From Luteibacter anthropi (GTDB lineage: Bacteria > Pseudomonadota > Gammaproteobacteria > Xanthomonadales > Rhodanobacteraceae), in contig NZ_JAARLZ010000015.1 in NCBI RefSeq assembly GCF_011759365.1, positions 52,815 through 116,814 on the forward strand: a stretch of DNA of 64,000 nucleotides. The letters run 5' to 3'. Shown here one piece after another: positions 17,399 through 26,177 of the stretch (position 1 is the first letter of the stretch; each line of letters begins with the position of its first letter). Under the pieces are notes generated by a model, which was not told the origin of the DNA, ran no database searches, and saw only the letters and a program-made list of their open reading frames with translations. Made by a program: the position numbers and the translations under genes.

Positions 17399-18772
17399 TC
17401 AGGCTTTTTTGCGGCGCAGGAAGTAGCCGGCGCCCAGGATAGCGAACCAGACGGGGCTGGCGATCAGGGCCTGGCGGGTGTCGCTTTCCAGGGTGAGCAG
17501 CACCAGCACGAAGGCGAAGAATGCGAGGCAGGCGTAGCACATGAACACGCCGCCGGGCATCTTGTAGGTCGATACGGCGTGCAGCTCGGGGCGCTTCCTG
17601 CGATACGCGATATAGGCGCACAGGATCAGCGACCACACGAACATGAAAAGGATCGCCGAGAGCGTGGTCACCAGGGTGAATGCGGTGACCAGGTTCGGGA
17701 TCATGTACACCAGCATCGCGCCGCCGAACAGGCAGATGCACGAGAACAGCAGGCCATTGGAGGGCACGGCGGCGCGCGAGAGCTTCTTGAAGGGCTTCGG
17801 CGCGTGGTCCTCTTCCGCCAGGCCGTACATCATGCGGCTGGTGGAGAAAATGCCGCTGTTGGCCGACGAGGTGGCCGAGGTCAGCACCACGAAGTTGATC
17901 AGGCTGGCGGCGGCGGGGATGCCGGCAAGCACGAACAGCTCCACGAAGGGGCTCTTGCCGGGCAGCACTTCGCGCCACGGCGTCACCGACATGATGACGA
18001 TGAGCGACAGCACGTAGAACAGGATGATGCGCACGGGGATCGAGTTGATCGCCTTGGGCAGGTTGCGTTCCGGGTTCGCGGTTTCCGCCGCCGTGGTGCC
18101 CACCAGCTCGATACCCACGAAGGCGAATACGGCAATCTGGAAGCCGGCGAAGAAGCCGCCGACGCCCTTGGGAAAGAATCCGCCGTCGCTCCACAGGTTG
18201 GTCAGCGAGGCCTGGTGGCCGTCCGGCGAATGGAAGTGCCAGGCGATCATGCCGAAACCGGTGACGATGAGCGCGCAGATGGCCACGATCTTGATCAGGG
18301 CGAACCAGAATTCCAGCTCGCCGAAGAGCTTCACGGTGGTGAGGTTCAGCGTGAGCAGCAGGAGCACGCACAACACCGCGGGAATCCATGGCGCCAGTCC
18401 GGGGAACCAGAACTGCGCGTAGGAGGCGATGGCGATCACGTCTGCGATGGCGGTGATGATCCAGCAGAACCAGTAGGTCCACCCGCAGAAGAATCCGGCC
18501 CACGGCCCGAGCAGGTCGGTGGAGAAGTCGATGAACGACTTGTACTCCAGGTTGGACAGCAGCAGCTCGCCCATGGCCCGCATCACGAAGAACAGCATGA
18601 TGCCGATGATGAGGTAGACGAAGAGGATGGACGGGCCGGCGAGGCTGATCGTCTTGCCCGAGCCCATGAACAGGCCCGTGCCGATGGCGCCGCCGATGGC
18701 GATGAGCTGGAGGTGGCGGTTGGAAAGGCTGCGCCGGAGATGCTCGGGCGAAGCGTCCTGCGGAAGGGACAT
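17399..18772 (-). CDS. Amino acid permease, CycA/GABA-permease family
   Basis: 457 aa, about 12 transmembrane helices, APC superfamily. The first helix has IAIGGAIGTGLFMGSG, the substrate-binding GxG motif, followed by AMGELLLSN and the amphipathic loop of amino acid:proton symporters. Sequence order and length are close to CycA (D-alanine/D-serine/glycine), so small neutral amino acids are the likely cargo; AnsP or AroP-type specificity is possible. The ATG at 18772 is chosen by homology; no clear ribosome-binding site is seen. It stands alone between two REP doublets. Confidence 0.88.
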   Translation of the reverse strand: MSLPQDASPEHLRRSLSNRHLQLIAIGGAIGTGLFMGSGKTISLAGPSILFVYLIIGIMLFFVMRAMGELLLSNLEYKSFIDFSTDLLGPWAGFFCGWTYWFCWIITAIADVIAIASYAQFWFPGLAPWIPAVLCVLLLLTLNLTTVKLFGELEFWFALIKIVAICALIVTGFGMIAWHFHSPDGHQASLTNLWSDGGFFPKGVGGFFAGFQIAVFAFVGIELVGTTAAETANPERNLPKAINSIPVRIILFYVLSLIVIMSVTPWREVLPGKSPFVELFVLAGIPAAASLINFVVLTSATSSANSGIFSTSRMMYGLAEEDHAPKPFKKLSRAAVPSNGLLFSCICLFGGAMLVYMIPNLVTAFTLVTTLSAILFMFVWSLILCAYIAYRRKRPELHAVSTYKMPGGVFMCYACLAFFAFVLVLLTLESDTRQALIASPVWFAILGAGYFLRRKKA

Positions 18773-18925
18773 GGGCGGCGGCTCGCAATCGTACGAAGCC
18801 CCGCAACATACGGGGGCCGCGGATCGGCCACAAGGGATAAAAGTATCGTGTCCTGTTAAATGAGGCGGGGCGCGTGGGCTGGCCGGAGTGGAGAGCCGTA
18901 TGCTGCGACGCGGCATGACACACCC

Positions 18926-18995
18926 TGTAGGAGCGCGCCTTGCGCGCGACCGATCGGGCGCAGGCATCCGGTCGCGCGCAAGGCGCGCTCCTACA
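18926..18995. repeat. REP-like doublet overlapping the end of a receiver gene
   Basis: Forward and reverse units with a short GATCGGGCGCAGGCATC-type loop. The reverse unit's outer end (CTACA) contains the stop codon of the response regulator transcribed leftward. Confidence 0.92.
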
Positions 18996-19344
18996 CGGTG
19001 ACTTCGCGTAGGGCGGCTAGCAGGGTTTTCCGGTCGTAGGGCTTGGCGAGGTAACGCATGCCTCCGGTAAGCCAGGGGTGCTGGTCCTTGTGCTCGCCGG
19101 AGGTGACCAGCACCGGCATGTCGCTATGGCGCAGGGCCAGTTCCTGCCCGGTCATCGTGCCGGGCATGCGCACGTCGGTGAACAGCACGTCGGCCTTGCC
19201 GGTCTGGAGCCATGCCTCGGCCACATCCGCGTTGGGTGCGGTATGCACGGTATGTCCATCGCCCTCGAGCAGCATCGCGGTCAGTTCGCGGATGGTGTTG
19301 TCGTCTTCGACGAGCAGCACGACGAGGGGGGATGGGTGGGTCAT
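18991..19344 (-). CDS. Single-domain response regulator (CheY-like receiver)
   Basis: 117 aa, receiver domain only. Acidic pair in VEDDN (residues 13-15), phosphoacceptor Asp57 in FTDVRMPG, Thr/Ser of LVTSGE and Lys101 of YLAKPYD are all present, so it should be phosphorylated. It has no output domain and so acts by protein contact or as a phosphorelay shuttle. It is divergent from the stressosome operon (145 bp), whose last two genes are histidine kinases, so it is a candidate partner of theirs. Its stop codon TAG is part of a REP repeat. Confidence 0.9.
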   Translation of the reverse strand: MTHPSPLVVLLVEDDNTIRELTAMLLEGDGHTVHTAPNADVAEAWLQTGKADVLFTDVRMPGTMTGQELALRHSDMPVLVTSGEHKDQHPWLTGGMRYLAKPYDRKTLLAALREVTV

Positions 19345-19489
19345 GGGTATCCGGGAGCCTGGTGGAGCGGTTGATCGCGTGCAGATATCGCCTTGGACGT
19401 GAAGCCAATGTCAACGCGAACGCCTTGCATTCGCGCTATTCCATTGCCGCCCGGCTCCCCGCATCATAGCGTTTTTAAAGGGGGTACCC

Positions 19490-20347
19490 ATGTCCGCACT
19501 CAGCCAGCGCACCATCGATGCCATTCGCAGCAACGAGCCCACCCTGCTGGCGAGCTGGTCCGCCAACCTGGAGGCCAGTGGTGCGTCGCGGGATATCCGT
19601 ATCGCCCACTCCGAATTTGAGGCGCAGACGCGGGAATTCCTCCGCCTGCTGATCAACGGCTCGTCCACGGGCGATGCAAGCAGCGTCGCCAGCAACGAGT
19701 GGAGCGAAACGCGCGCCTTCCTCGAAAAGCTCTCGCGCAGCCGCGCGACGCAGGGTTTCGATTCGGCGCACACGGCACAGTTCATCTTCTCGCTGAAGCA
19801 GCCGCTGTTCGAACTGCTGCAAAAAGAATACGCAAGCGATCCGGCCGACCAGGCGGGGCAGCTGTGGGCCATTTCCGAACTGCTCGATTCGCTCGGCATG
19901 CACACCATACGCACGTTCCAGAAGTCGCGCGAGGAAGTCATCGCCCGCCAGCAGGAGGAAATGCTGGAGCTGTCCACGCCCGTGGTGAAGCTGTGGGACG
20001 GCGTGCTGGCATTGCCGATGATCGGTACGCTCGACTCACAGCGTACCCAGGTGGTGATGGAATCGCTGCTGCAGCGGATCGTGGATACCGGTTCGGAAAT
20101 CGCCATCATCGACATCACGGGCGTACCCACCGTGGATACCCTGGTGGCGCAGCACCTGCTGAAGACGGTCACCGCCATCCGCCTCATGGGTGCCGATGCC
20201 ATCATCAGCGGCGTGCGTCCGCAGATCGCCCAGACCATCGTCCACCTGGGTCTCGATCTCCAGGGCATCGTGACCAAGGCCAATCTCGCCGATGCGCTGG
20301 CCCTGGCGCTCAAGCGCTCCGGTGTCCAGGTCAGCAAGGCAGGCTGA
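19490..20347 (+). CDS. rsbR: Stressosome scaffold protein RsbR-like
   Basis: 285 aa. Residues about 1-155 are an all-helical non-heme globin-like sensor region of the RsbR N-terminal type. Residues about 162-280 are a STAS domain, with IIDITGVPTVDTLVAQ holding Thr217 at the position phosphorylated by RsbT in Bacillus RsbR. The ATG follows AAGGGGG. It starts a six-gene cluster (rsbR-S-T-RsbW/PP2C-HK-hybrid HK) with overlaps or tiny gaps throughout. It forms the stressosome core with RsbS. Confidence 0.92.
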   Translation: MSALSQRTIDAIRSNEPTLLASWSANLEASGASRDIRIAHSEFEAQTREFLRLLINGSSTGDASSVASNEWSETRAFLEKLSRSRATQGFDSAHTAQFIFSLKQPLFELLQKEYASDPADQAGQLWAISELLDSLGMHTIRTFQKSREEVIARQQEEMLELSTPVVKLWDGVLALPMIGTLDSQRTQVVMESLLQRIVDTGSEIAIIDITGVPTVDTLVAQHLLKTVTAIRLMGADAIISGVRPQIAQTIVHLGLDLQGIVTKANLADALALALKRSGVQVSKAG

Positions 20348-20351
20348 CGCC

Positions 20352-20714
20352 ATGGAACGCATCCCTATCCTGCGCATGGGCGAGTTCCTGCTCGTCACCA
20401 TCCAGGTCGATATGCACGACCAGCTGGCACTCACCCTGCAGGACGATCTTTCAGAGCGCATCAGCCGCACCTCGGCCAAGGGCGTTCTTATAGATATTTC
20501 AGCGCTGGACATGGTCGATTCCTTCATCGGTCGCATGATCGGCATGATTTCCGGGCTCTCGAAGGTCATGGATGCGGAGACCGTGGTTGTGGGCATGCAA
20601 CCTGCCGTGGCCATCACGCTCGTGGAACTGGGGCTGGATCTTCCGGGAGTGAGCACGGCACTTGATGTGGAGCGCGGCATGAAGCTGCTCCGCAAGCGCG
20701 TGCACGACCAATGA
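20352..20714 (+). CDS. rsbS: Stressosome scaffold protein RsbS-like (single STAS)
   Basis: 120 aa, one STAS domain. LDMVDSFIGR places Ser57 at the conserved phosphorylation site (Ser59 in Bacillus RsbS). It would hold RsbT in the complex until phosphorylated. The start is four bases after the rsbR stop, and its last four bases overlap the rsbT ATG (ATGA), so translation is coupled. Confidence 0.93.
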   Translation: MERIPILRMGEFLLVTIQVDMHDQLALTLQDDLSERISRTSAKGVLIDISALDMVDSFIGRMIGMISGLSKVMDAETVVVGMQPAVAITLVELGLDLPGVSTALDVERGMKLLRKRVHDQ

Positions 20715-21115
20715 CCTCCGCTCGCAGTGGTTCGCAACCGATCCGCACCGAGCAGGACATCGTGCTGGCGCGCCAGATGGCACGCAAGCTCGCTGTCGAA
20801 TGCGGGCTGCGCCTGGTCGATCAGACCAAGCTGGTGACCGCGGCCAGCGAACTGGCTCGTAACGCCGTTACCTACGGTGGTGGTGGCGACATGGACTGGG
20901 AAATCGCGGAAGACGGTGTACGCAAGGGGCTGCGCCTGGTCTTTCGTGACGAAGGGCCGGGTATCCCCGATGTGAAGCTCGCCATGACCGACGGCTGGAC
21001 CTCGGGCAACGGGCTGGGCCTGGGCCTTACCGGCGCACGTCGCCTGGTCGACGAGTTCTCGCTCGAAAGCGCGCCAGGCGTCGGCACGCGCGTGACAATC
21101 TGTAAATGGAGCTGA
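20711..21115 (+). CDS. rsbT: Stressosome serine/threonine kinase RsbT-like
   Basis: 134 aa, GHKL ATPase fold. N-box SELARNAVTYG (Asn51), DEGPGIPD as G1 and GLGLGLTGARRL as G2 are intact. In Bacillus, RsbT phosphorylates RsbR and RsbS under stress and then leaves to activate RsbU. No RsbU is encoded here, so released RsbT must act on another partner, most simply the downstream phosphatase fusion or a kinase. It overlaps the next gene by ten bases. Confidence 0.93.
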   Translation: MTSARSGSQPIRTEQDIVLARQMARKLAVECGLRLVDQTKLVTAASELARNAVTYGGGGDMDWEIAEDGVRKGLRLVFRDEGPGIPDVKLAMTDGWTSGNGLGLGLTGARRLVDEFSLESAPGVGTRVTICKWS

Positions 21116-22119
21116 GATTTGCCGGCGGCCTGACGCATAGGGTTCCCATCGAGGACAGCACGCAGATTGGCCATGCGCGACGCGTGGCCCAGCAGCTGGC
21201 CCTCGAAGCGGGCTTCGACGAAGTGGATACCGGCCGCGTGGCCCTGGTGTGCACCGAGCTGGCCAGCAACGTGCTGCGTCATGCCCGGGGCGGAGAAGTC
21301 CATATCGCGGTCGTGCCCGGCACCCGCGTTCGCGGGGTCGAGGTGATTGCCGTCGATCGTGGTCCGGGTTTCGTACTGGCCCAGTGCCTGCCGGACGGTT
21401 ACTCCACGGCGGGTTCGCGCGGCGAAGGACTGGGTGCGATACAGCGACAGGCCCAGGTCATGGATATGTACGCCGACGAGCGTGGCGCCGTGGTCCTGGC
21501 ACGTATGTATCCCCGGGCTTTTCCCGGTTCCGACATCCGCTTCGGCGCTACCCAGCAATTGCTGGCCGACGAACTGGTATGCGGCGATGGCTGGGCCTTC
21601 GCCGTGCACGACAAGGGCCGGGCCGCCGTCCTGGTGGACGGGCTGGGGCATGGGGCCCTGGCCCACGATGCGGCCCTGGCCTGCGTGGAGGCCTATCTTG
21701 AGGGCCCTGGCGATGAACCGGTTGCGTTGATGGGCACGCTGGGCGCCGCCATGTCGTCCACGCGCGGTGGTGCGGTGGCGCTGGCGCGTTACGACGCCAC
21801 CACGGGTGCACTGCGTTTCGCTGGCATCGGCAACGTGTCGGCCAGCCTGCAGGACCTCGGCGGCTCGCGCGGGCTGGCCTCCTATCCCGGCATCGTGGGC
21901 GGCCCCACCCGGCGTACGCAGGGCTTCGATTTTCCAGCGGCACGAGGCAAGCTTCTGCTCATGCATAGCGACGGTCTGCAGTCACGCTGGAACCTGCGTG
22001 ACTATCCGGGGCTGGTGACCCGCCATCCCGCCGTCGTCACGGCGCTTCTGTATCGTGATTACAACCGCGGCCGTGACGATGTCACGGTCTTTGCCATGAC
22101 CCTGGAGGATCGCGCATGA
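21106..22119 (+). CDS. RsbW-like ATPase fused to PP2C/SpoIIE-type phosphatase (RsbX-like)
   Basis: 337 aa. Residues about 1-135 are a GHKL domain (ALVCTELASNVLRHA, DRGPGF, EGLGAIQR). Residues about 145-335 are a PP2C domain (VLVDGLGHGALAHDAA, MHSDGL, RGRDDVTVF), with metal-binding aspartates in the usual places. It is the candidate that removes phosphates from RsbR/RsbS and resets the stressosome, with the ATPase half perhaps binding STAS partners. It overlaps the next gene by four bases. Confidence 0.88.
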   Translation: MELRFAGGLTHRVPIEDSTQIGHARRVAQQLALEAGFDEVDTGRVALVCTELASNVLRHARGGEVHIAVVPGTRVRGVEVIAVDRGPGFVLAQCLPDGYSTAGSRGEGLGAIQRQAQVMDMYADERGAVVLARMYPRAFPGSDIRFGATQQLLADELVCGDGWAFAVHDKGRAAVLVDGLGHGALAHDAALACVEAYLEGPGDEPVALMGTLGAAMSSTRGGAVALARYDATTGALRFAGIGNVSASLQDLGGSRGLASYPGIVGGPTRRTQGFDFPAARGKLLLMHSDGLQSRWNLRDYPGLVTRHPAVVTALLYRDYNRGRDDVTVFAMTLEDRA

Positions 22120-22967
22120 GCGGCAATGACGATACCGCGCGCCTTCGCGCAGAGAACGACGCGCTTCGCGCGGAGCTGGATGAAACCAACCAGGGCGTGC
22201 TGGCGCTGTACGCCGAGCTGGACATCCAGGCGGAGCAGTTGCGCCAGGCCTCCGAGCTGAAAAGCCGCTTCCTGTCGTACATGAGCCACGAGTTCCGCAC
22301 CCCGCTGGGTTCCATCCTCAGCATGACGCGCCTGTTGGTCGATGAACTCGACGGGCCGCTCAACGAAGAGCAGCACAAGCAGGTCGGTTTCGTCGCCGGG
22401 GCGGCACGGGAACTGAGCGACATGGTGGACGACCTGCTCGACCTGGCGAAGATCGAGGCCGGCCGCATCACCATCTCCCCGGCGTGGTTCGAACTGGTGG
22501 ACCTGTTTGCCGCCCTGCGCGGCATGTTCCGCCCCATCGTGGACACGACGGAAGCCGACCTGATCTTCGAAGAGCCGCAGGGCATGCCGAAGCTCTACAC
22601 GGATGACAAGAAGCTTGCGCAGATCCTGCGCAACTTCATTTCCAATGCGCTGAAGTTCACCCCACGTGGCGAGGTCCGTGTCTCGGCCGAGCTGGAAGCC
22701 GATGGCCGGGTGCGTTTTTCGGTCCGCGATACGGGGATCGGCATTCCGCCCGACCTCCAGGGCATTCTTTTCGAAGACTTCACCCAGGTCGATTCACCCT
22801 TGCAGCGGCGGGTACGCGGCACGGGCCTGGGATTGTCCCTGTGCCGTCAGTTCGCGCATCTTCTGGGAGGCGAGGTGGGGCTTGAGAGCACGCCGGGCAA
22901 AGGCTCCGTCTTCCATGTCGTGCTGCCCAGGCAACTTGCTCCCGAGGTGACCGATGGCGCCTGTTGA
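22116..22967 (+). CDS. Soluble sensor histidine kinase
   Basis: 283 aa. An N-terminal coiled coil (residues about 5-48) is followed directly by HisKA with His58 in SYMSHEFRTPLG, then a HATPase with N-box RNFISNALKF, G1 RDTGIGIP, F-box and G2 GTGLGLSL. There is no transmembrane or PAS sensor, so its input is probably protein contact with the stressosome. It overlaps the neighbours by 4 and 14 bases. Confidence 0.92.
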   Translation: MSGNDDTARLRAENDALRAELDETNQGVLALYAELDIQAEQLRQASELKSRFLSYMSHEFRTPLGSILSMTRLLVDELDGPLNEEQHKQVGFVAGAARELSDMVDDLLDLAKIEAGRITISPAWFELVDLFAALRGMFRPIVDTTEADLIFEEPQGMPKLYTDDKKLAQILRNFISNALKFTPRGEVRVSAELEADGRVRFSVRDTGIGIPPDLQGILFEDFTQVDSPLQRRVRGTGLGLSLCRQFAHLLGGEVGLESTPGKGSVFHVVLPRQLAPEVTDGAC

Positions 22968-24888
22968 TCGCCTGCTGATCGTCGATGACAACGCTGCCAC
23001 GCGTTATGCGATGCGGCGCACCGTGGAACGCCATGGTTACGTGGCCGTCGAGGCCGGCACGGGCACCGAGGGGCTGATGCTGTTCGAAACGACCGAGGTG
23101 TCGGCCGTGATCCTCGACGTGAACCTGCCCGACATGAGCGGCTTCGACGTGGTGCGCAAGCTGCGCGACACACCGGCGACAGCACTGTTGCCCGTCGTGC
23201 ATGTATCCGCCGCCTCGATCGATACCGGTGACCTCATCACGGGCCTGGATAACGGTGCGGATGCTTACCTCATTTATCCCGTCGATCCAGACGTGCTGCT
23301 GGCCACCATTCGTACGCTGTTGCGCGTGCGCAAGGCGGAAGACGAACTGCGCGATGCCGAGGCGCGGTTCCGGGAAATATTCACGAGCATCGCCGCACCC
23401 ATTGCCGTCATCGACGAGGGCCTGCGCGTGATCGAGGCCAACGATGCGTTCCGCCGTCTCGTCGGCGATGCAGGCTGCGACGACTCACTGGTGACCTGCT
23501 TTGCCCAGGGCCAGTCGGAAAGCTTGCAAGGCATGCGCGAGGCGCTGCAATCCAAGCAGCGATGGCGGGGCGTGCTGGCGATGCATGCGGCAGCCGGCGA
23601 AAGGGAGACCGAATGGCGCATCACGCCGCACCGGCATGATGCCGGGCTCGTCTTCGTGGACGACGTCACCGAACAGCGCCGGCGCGAGCGCGACCAGCTG
23701 GAGCGCATCGACACGGCCAATCTCCAGCTGGCGTTGGAAATTGCCGAGCGCGAGCGTACCGAACTGCAACTGCTACAGGCGCAGAAGATGGACGCGCTGG
23801 GCAAGCTCACCGGCGGCATCGCACACGATTTCAACAACCTGCTCACCAGCATCATCACGGGTATCGACCTCATCAACCGGCAGATCGGTGATGCGAATCC
23901 GGAGCGCCTGCATCGTTTCGCCGATGCCGCGCTGGGTTCGGCACGCCGGGCGGCGGCGCTGACGCATCGCCTGCTTGCGTTTGCCCGCCAGCAGGCGCTG
24001 GATACGCGGCCTACCGATCTCAACGAGCGCGTGCGTTCGCTGGAAGACATGCTGCACCGTACGATCGGCGAACACGTGGAGCTGGTGCTGGAACTGGCGG
24101 AAGGATGCACCATTGCCAATGTGGACCCGAACCAGCTCGATAACGCCATCATCAACCTGGTCATCAATGCACGCGATGCGATGCCCCATGGTGGTGTGGT
24201 GCGCGTTAGCACGGCAGGCCTGTGTATTCGTGGCGATGCGGAACTCGCCGACGGCGACTATGTGGCGCTTACCGTGAGTGATAACGGCCAGGGCATTCCG
24301 GCGCAGGTGCTTGCGCAGGTGTTCGAGCCGTTCTTCACCACCAAGCCGCTTGGCCAGGGTACGGGGCTGGGCCTGTCGATGATCTACGGCTTTGCGCGGC
24401 AGTCCGGTGGGCAGGCGCGTATCCAAAGCGAGGTCGGCAAGGGCACGCAGGTAAGCCTGTTGCTGCCGGCCAGCGAGCAGGCGGTGGAGGCGGTGCCTGC
24501 ATTGCGCAGCAGTGTCGAACGCGGGCGCGGCGAGCGGGTGCTGCTTGTAGAGGACACCGCATCGTTGCGCATGATGGCCGCCGAGGTGCTTCGCGATGCG
24601 GGCTACGATTGCATCGTTACCGATGACACGGAGCACGCATTGCGCGTGCTGCGTGGTGATGACGCCATCGATCTGTTGCTGACCGATGTCGGCATGCCCG
24701 GCATGAACGGTCGCGAGCTGGCGGAAGTGGCGCGCGCGTGGCGGCCGGCGCTGCCGGTGCTGTTCATGACCGGCTACGCGGAAAACGCGATGGACCGGGC
24801 CAGCTTTCTCGGCCAGGGCATGGACATGATCACCAAGCCCTTCGAAATCGACGACCTGCTAGCCCGCATCCGCCACATACTCGACTAA
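22954..24888 (+). CDS. Hybrid histidine kinase REC-PAS-HisKA-HATPase-REC
   Basis: 644 aa. Residues 5-125 are a receiver with Asp55 (LDVNLPD), but Tyr108 (YLIYPVD) replaces the usual Lys. Residues about 135-245 are a PAS domain. His291 lies in GGIAHDFNNLL. The HATPase covers about 385-505 (NLVINARDAM, DNGQGIP, GTGLGLS). The C-terminal receiver has Asp578 (LTDVGMPG) and Lys628 (ITKPF), both intact. It ends the stressosome operon and probably joins it to a phosphorelay. The damaged first receiver may be a docking or locked module. Confidence 0.93.
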   Translation: MAPVDRLLIVDDNAATRYAMRRTVERHGYVAVEAGTGTEGLMLFETTEVSAVILDVNLPDMSGFDVVRKLRDTPATALLPVVHVSAASIDTGDLITGLDNGADAYLIYPVDPDVLLATIRTLLRVRKAEDELRDAEARFREIFTSIAAPIAVIDEGLRVIEANDAFRRLVGDAGCDDSLVTCFAQGQSESLQGMREALQSKQRWRGVLAMHAAAGERETEWRITPHRHDAGLVFVDDVTEQRRRERDQLERIDTANLQLALEIAERERTELQLLQAQKMDALGKLTGGIAHDFNNLLTSIITGIDLINRQIGDANPERLHRFADAALGSARRAAALTHRLLAFARQQALDTRPTDLNERVRSLEDMLHRTIGEHVELVLELAEGCTIANVDPNQLDNAIINLVINARDAMPHGGVVRVSTAGLCIRGDAELADGDYVALTVSDNGQGIPAQVLAQVFEPFFTTKPLGQGTGLGLSMIYGFARQSGGQARIQSEVGKGTQVSLLLPASEQAVEAVPALRSSVERGRGERVLLVEDTASLRMMAAEVLRDAGYDCIVTDDTEHALRVLRGDDAIDLLLTDVGMPGMNGRELAEVARAWRPALPVLFMTGYAENAMDRASFLGQGMDMITKPFEIDDLLARIRHILD

Positions 24889-24892
24889 CCCC

Positions 24893-24976
24893 TGTAGGAG
24901 CGCGCCTGCGCGCGACCGGTTTCAGCGATATGGATCGGTATCGCTGAAACCGGTCGCGCGCAGGCGCGCTCCTACA
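24893..24976. repeat. REP-like doublet after the stressosome operon
   Basis: Forward and reverse units with extended arms GGTTTCAGCGATA/TATCGCTGAAACC. It separates two convergent genes and probably ends both transcripts. Confidence 0.92.
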
Positions 24977-24982
24977 GGGAGA

Positions 24983-25990
24983 TCAGAAGCTTTCGAGGAC
25001 GATCTTGCCTTTGGCCGTGTGGCTTTCGATGAGCTTGTGCGCGCGGCGCAGGTTTTCGGCGGTGATACGACCGAAGTGTTCGCCCAGGGTCGTGCGAAGC
25101 GTGCCTGCATCCACCAGCGAAGCGACACGTTCGAGTAGTTCGTGCTGCTTGATCATGTCGGGTGTCTGGTAGGTCGAGCGGGTGAACATCGACTCGGTGT
25201 GCAGCGAGATGCTCTTGCGCTTGAGCTTCATGCCGTCCAGCGTCTTCGGATCGTCGATGAAGGCCAGCTTGCCCTGCGGTTTGATGATCTCCACGAGCTG
25301 GTCGTAGTACTGGTCGGTGTGGGTCAGGCTGATGGCATAGTCCACCCCCTGGATACCGAGAGCTTCGAGTTGCGGGCCGAGCGGTTTGCCGTGATCGATG
25401 ACATGGTGCGCACCCAGTTCCCGCACCCACTGCTTTGTCTCGTCGCGCGACGCGGTGCCGATCACCGTGATGCCGGTGAGCTGGCGCGCAAGCTGCACGA
25501 GGATCGAACCGACGCCTCCGCCGGCACCGATCAGCAGCAGGGTCTGGCCCTTGCCGCTCTTTTCGGCAATATCGAAGCGGTCGAACAGCAGTTCCCAGGC
25601 GGTGATGGCGGTGAGCGGCAGGGCGGCGGCGTGGGCGTCGTCGAGGCTGCGGGGCTTGTGGCCGACGATGCGCTCGTCCACTAGCTGGAATTCCGCGTTG
25701 CTGCCCGGGCGGATCAGCGAGCCGGCATAAAACACCTCGTCGCCGACCTTGAACAGACTTACCTCGTTGCCGACAGCCTCCACACGTCCCACCGCGTCGA
25801 AACCCAGCACGCGGGGTTCGCTGGTGGCCATGCCGTTGCGCACCTTGGTATCGACCGGATTCACCGAGACGGCGCGCACGGCAACCAGCAGGTCGCGGGG
25901 ACCAGGAACGGGGCGGGGCAGGTCCACCTCGACGAGGCTGGCAGGATCGTCGATGGGCAGGCCGTGCTGGGTATAGGCGATGGCTTTCAT
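24983..25990 (-). CDS. Zinc-type alcohol dehydrogenase-like / quinone oxidoreductase family
   Basis: 335 aa, MDR superfamily. The GroES-like half covers residues 1-125 (GFDAVGRVEAVGNEV). The Rossmann half has LLIGAGGGVGSILVQLA, the NADPH-binding motif. The catalytic-zinc Cys is absent, so it is of the zinc-lacking quinone/enone reductase type (ZADH/YhdH-like) and reduces activated double bonds or quinones. The ATG at 25990 is chosen by homology. It is a single gene, probably not in an operon. Confidence 0.9.
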   Translation of the reverse strand: MKAIAYTQHGLPIDDPASLVEVDLPRPVPGPRDLLVAVRAVSVNPVDTKVRNGMATSEPRVLGFDAVGRVEAVGNEVSLFKVGDEVFYAGSLIRPGSNAEFQLVDERIVGHKPRSLDDAHAAALPLTAITAWELLFDRFDIAEKSGKGQTLLLIGAGGGVGSILVQLARQLTGITVIGTASRDETKQWVRELGAHHVIDHGKPLGPQLEALGIQGVDYAISLTHTDQYYDQLVEIIKPQGKLAFIDDPKTLDGMKLKRKSISLHTESMFTRSTYQTPDMIKQHELLERVASLVDAGTLRTTLGEHFGRITAENLRRAHKLIESHTAKGKIVLESF

Positions 25991-26177
25991 GGCGGAAGGT
26001 CCGTTGAGGGGATGAGGCCTATGGTGGCCCTCGCTTTCAACGAGAAAAACCCGTATCCGGAGGCATCACTTTCGTTATTCGATTGAAAATGCCCCGCTGC
26101 CTAAAAAGCAGATATCCAGCCTCGCCGGCCGCGCCTATGATGCGCGCACGGCGTTACGCCGTGACAGGGGCATAGGG

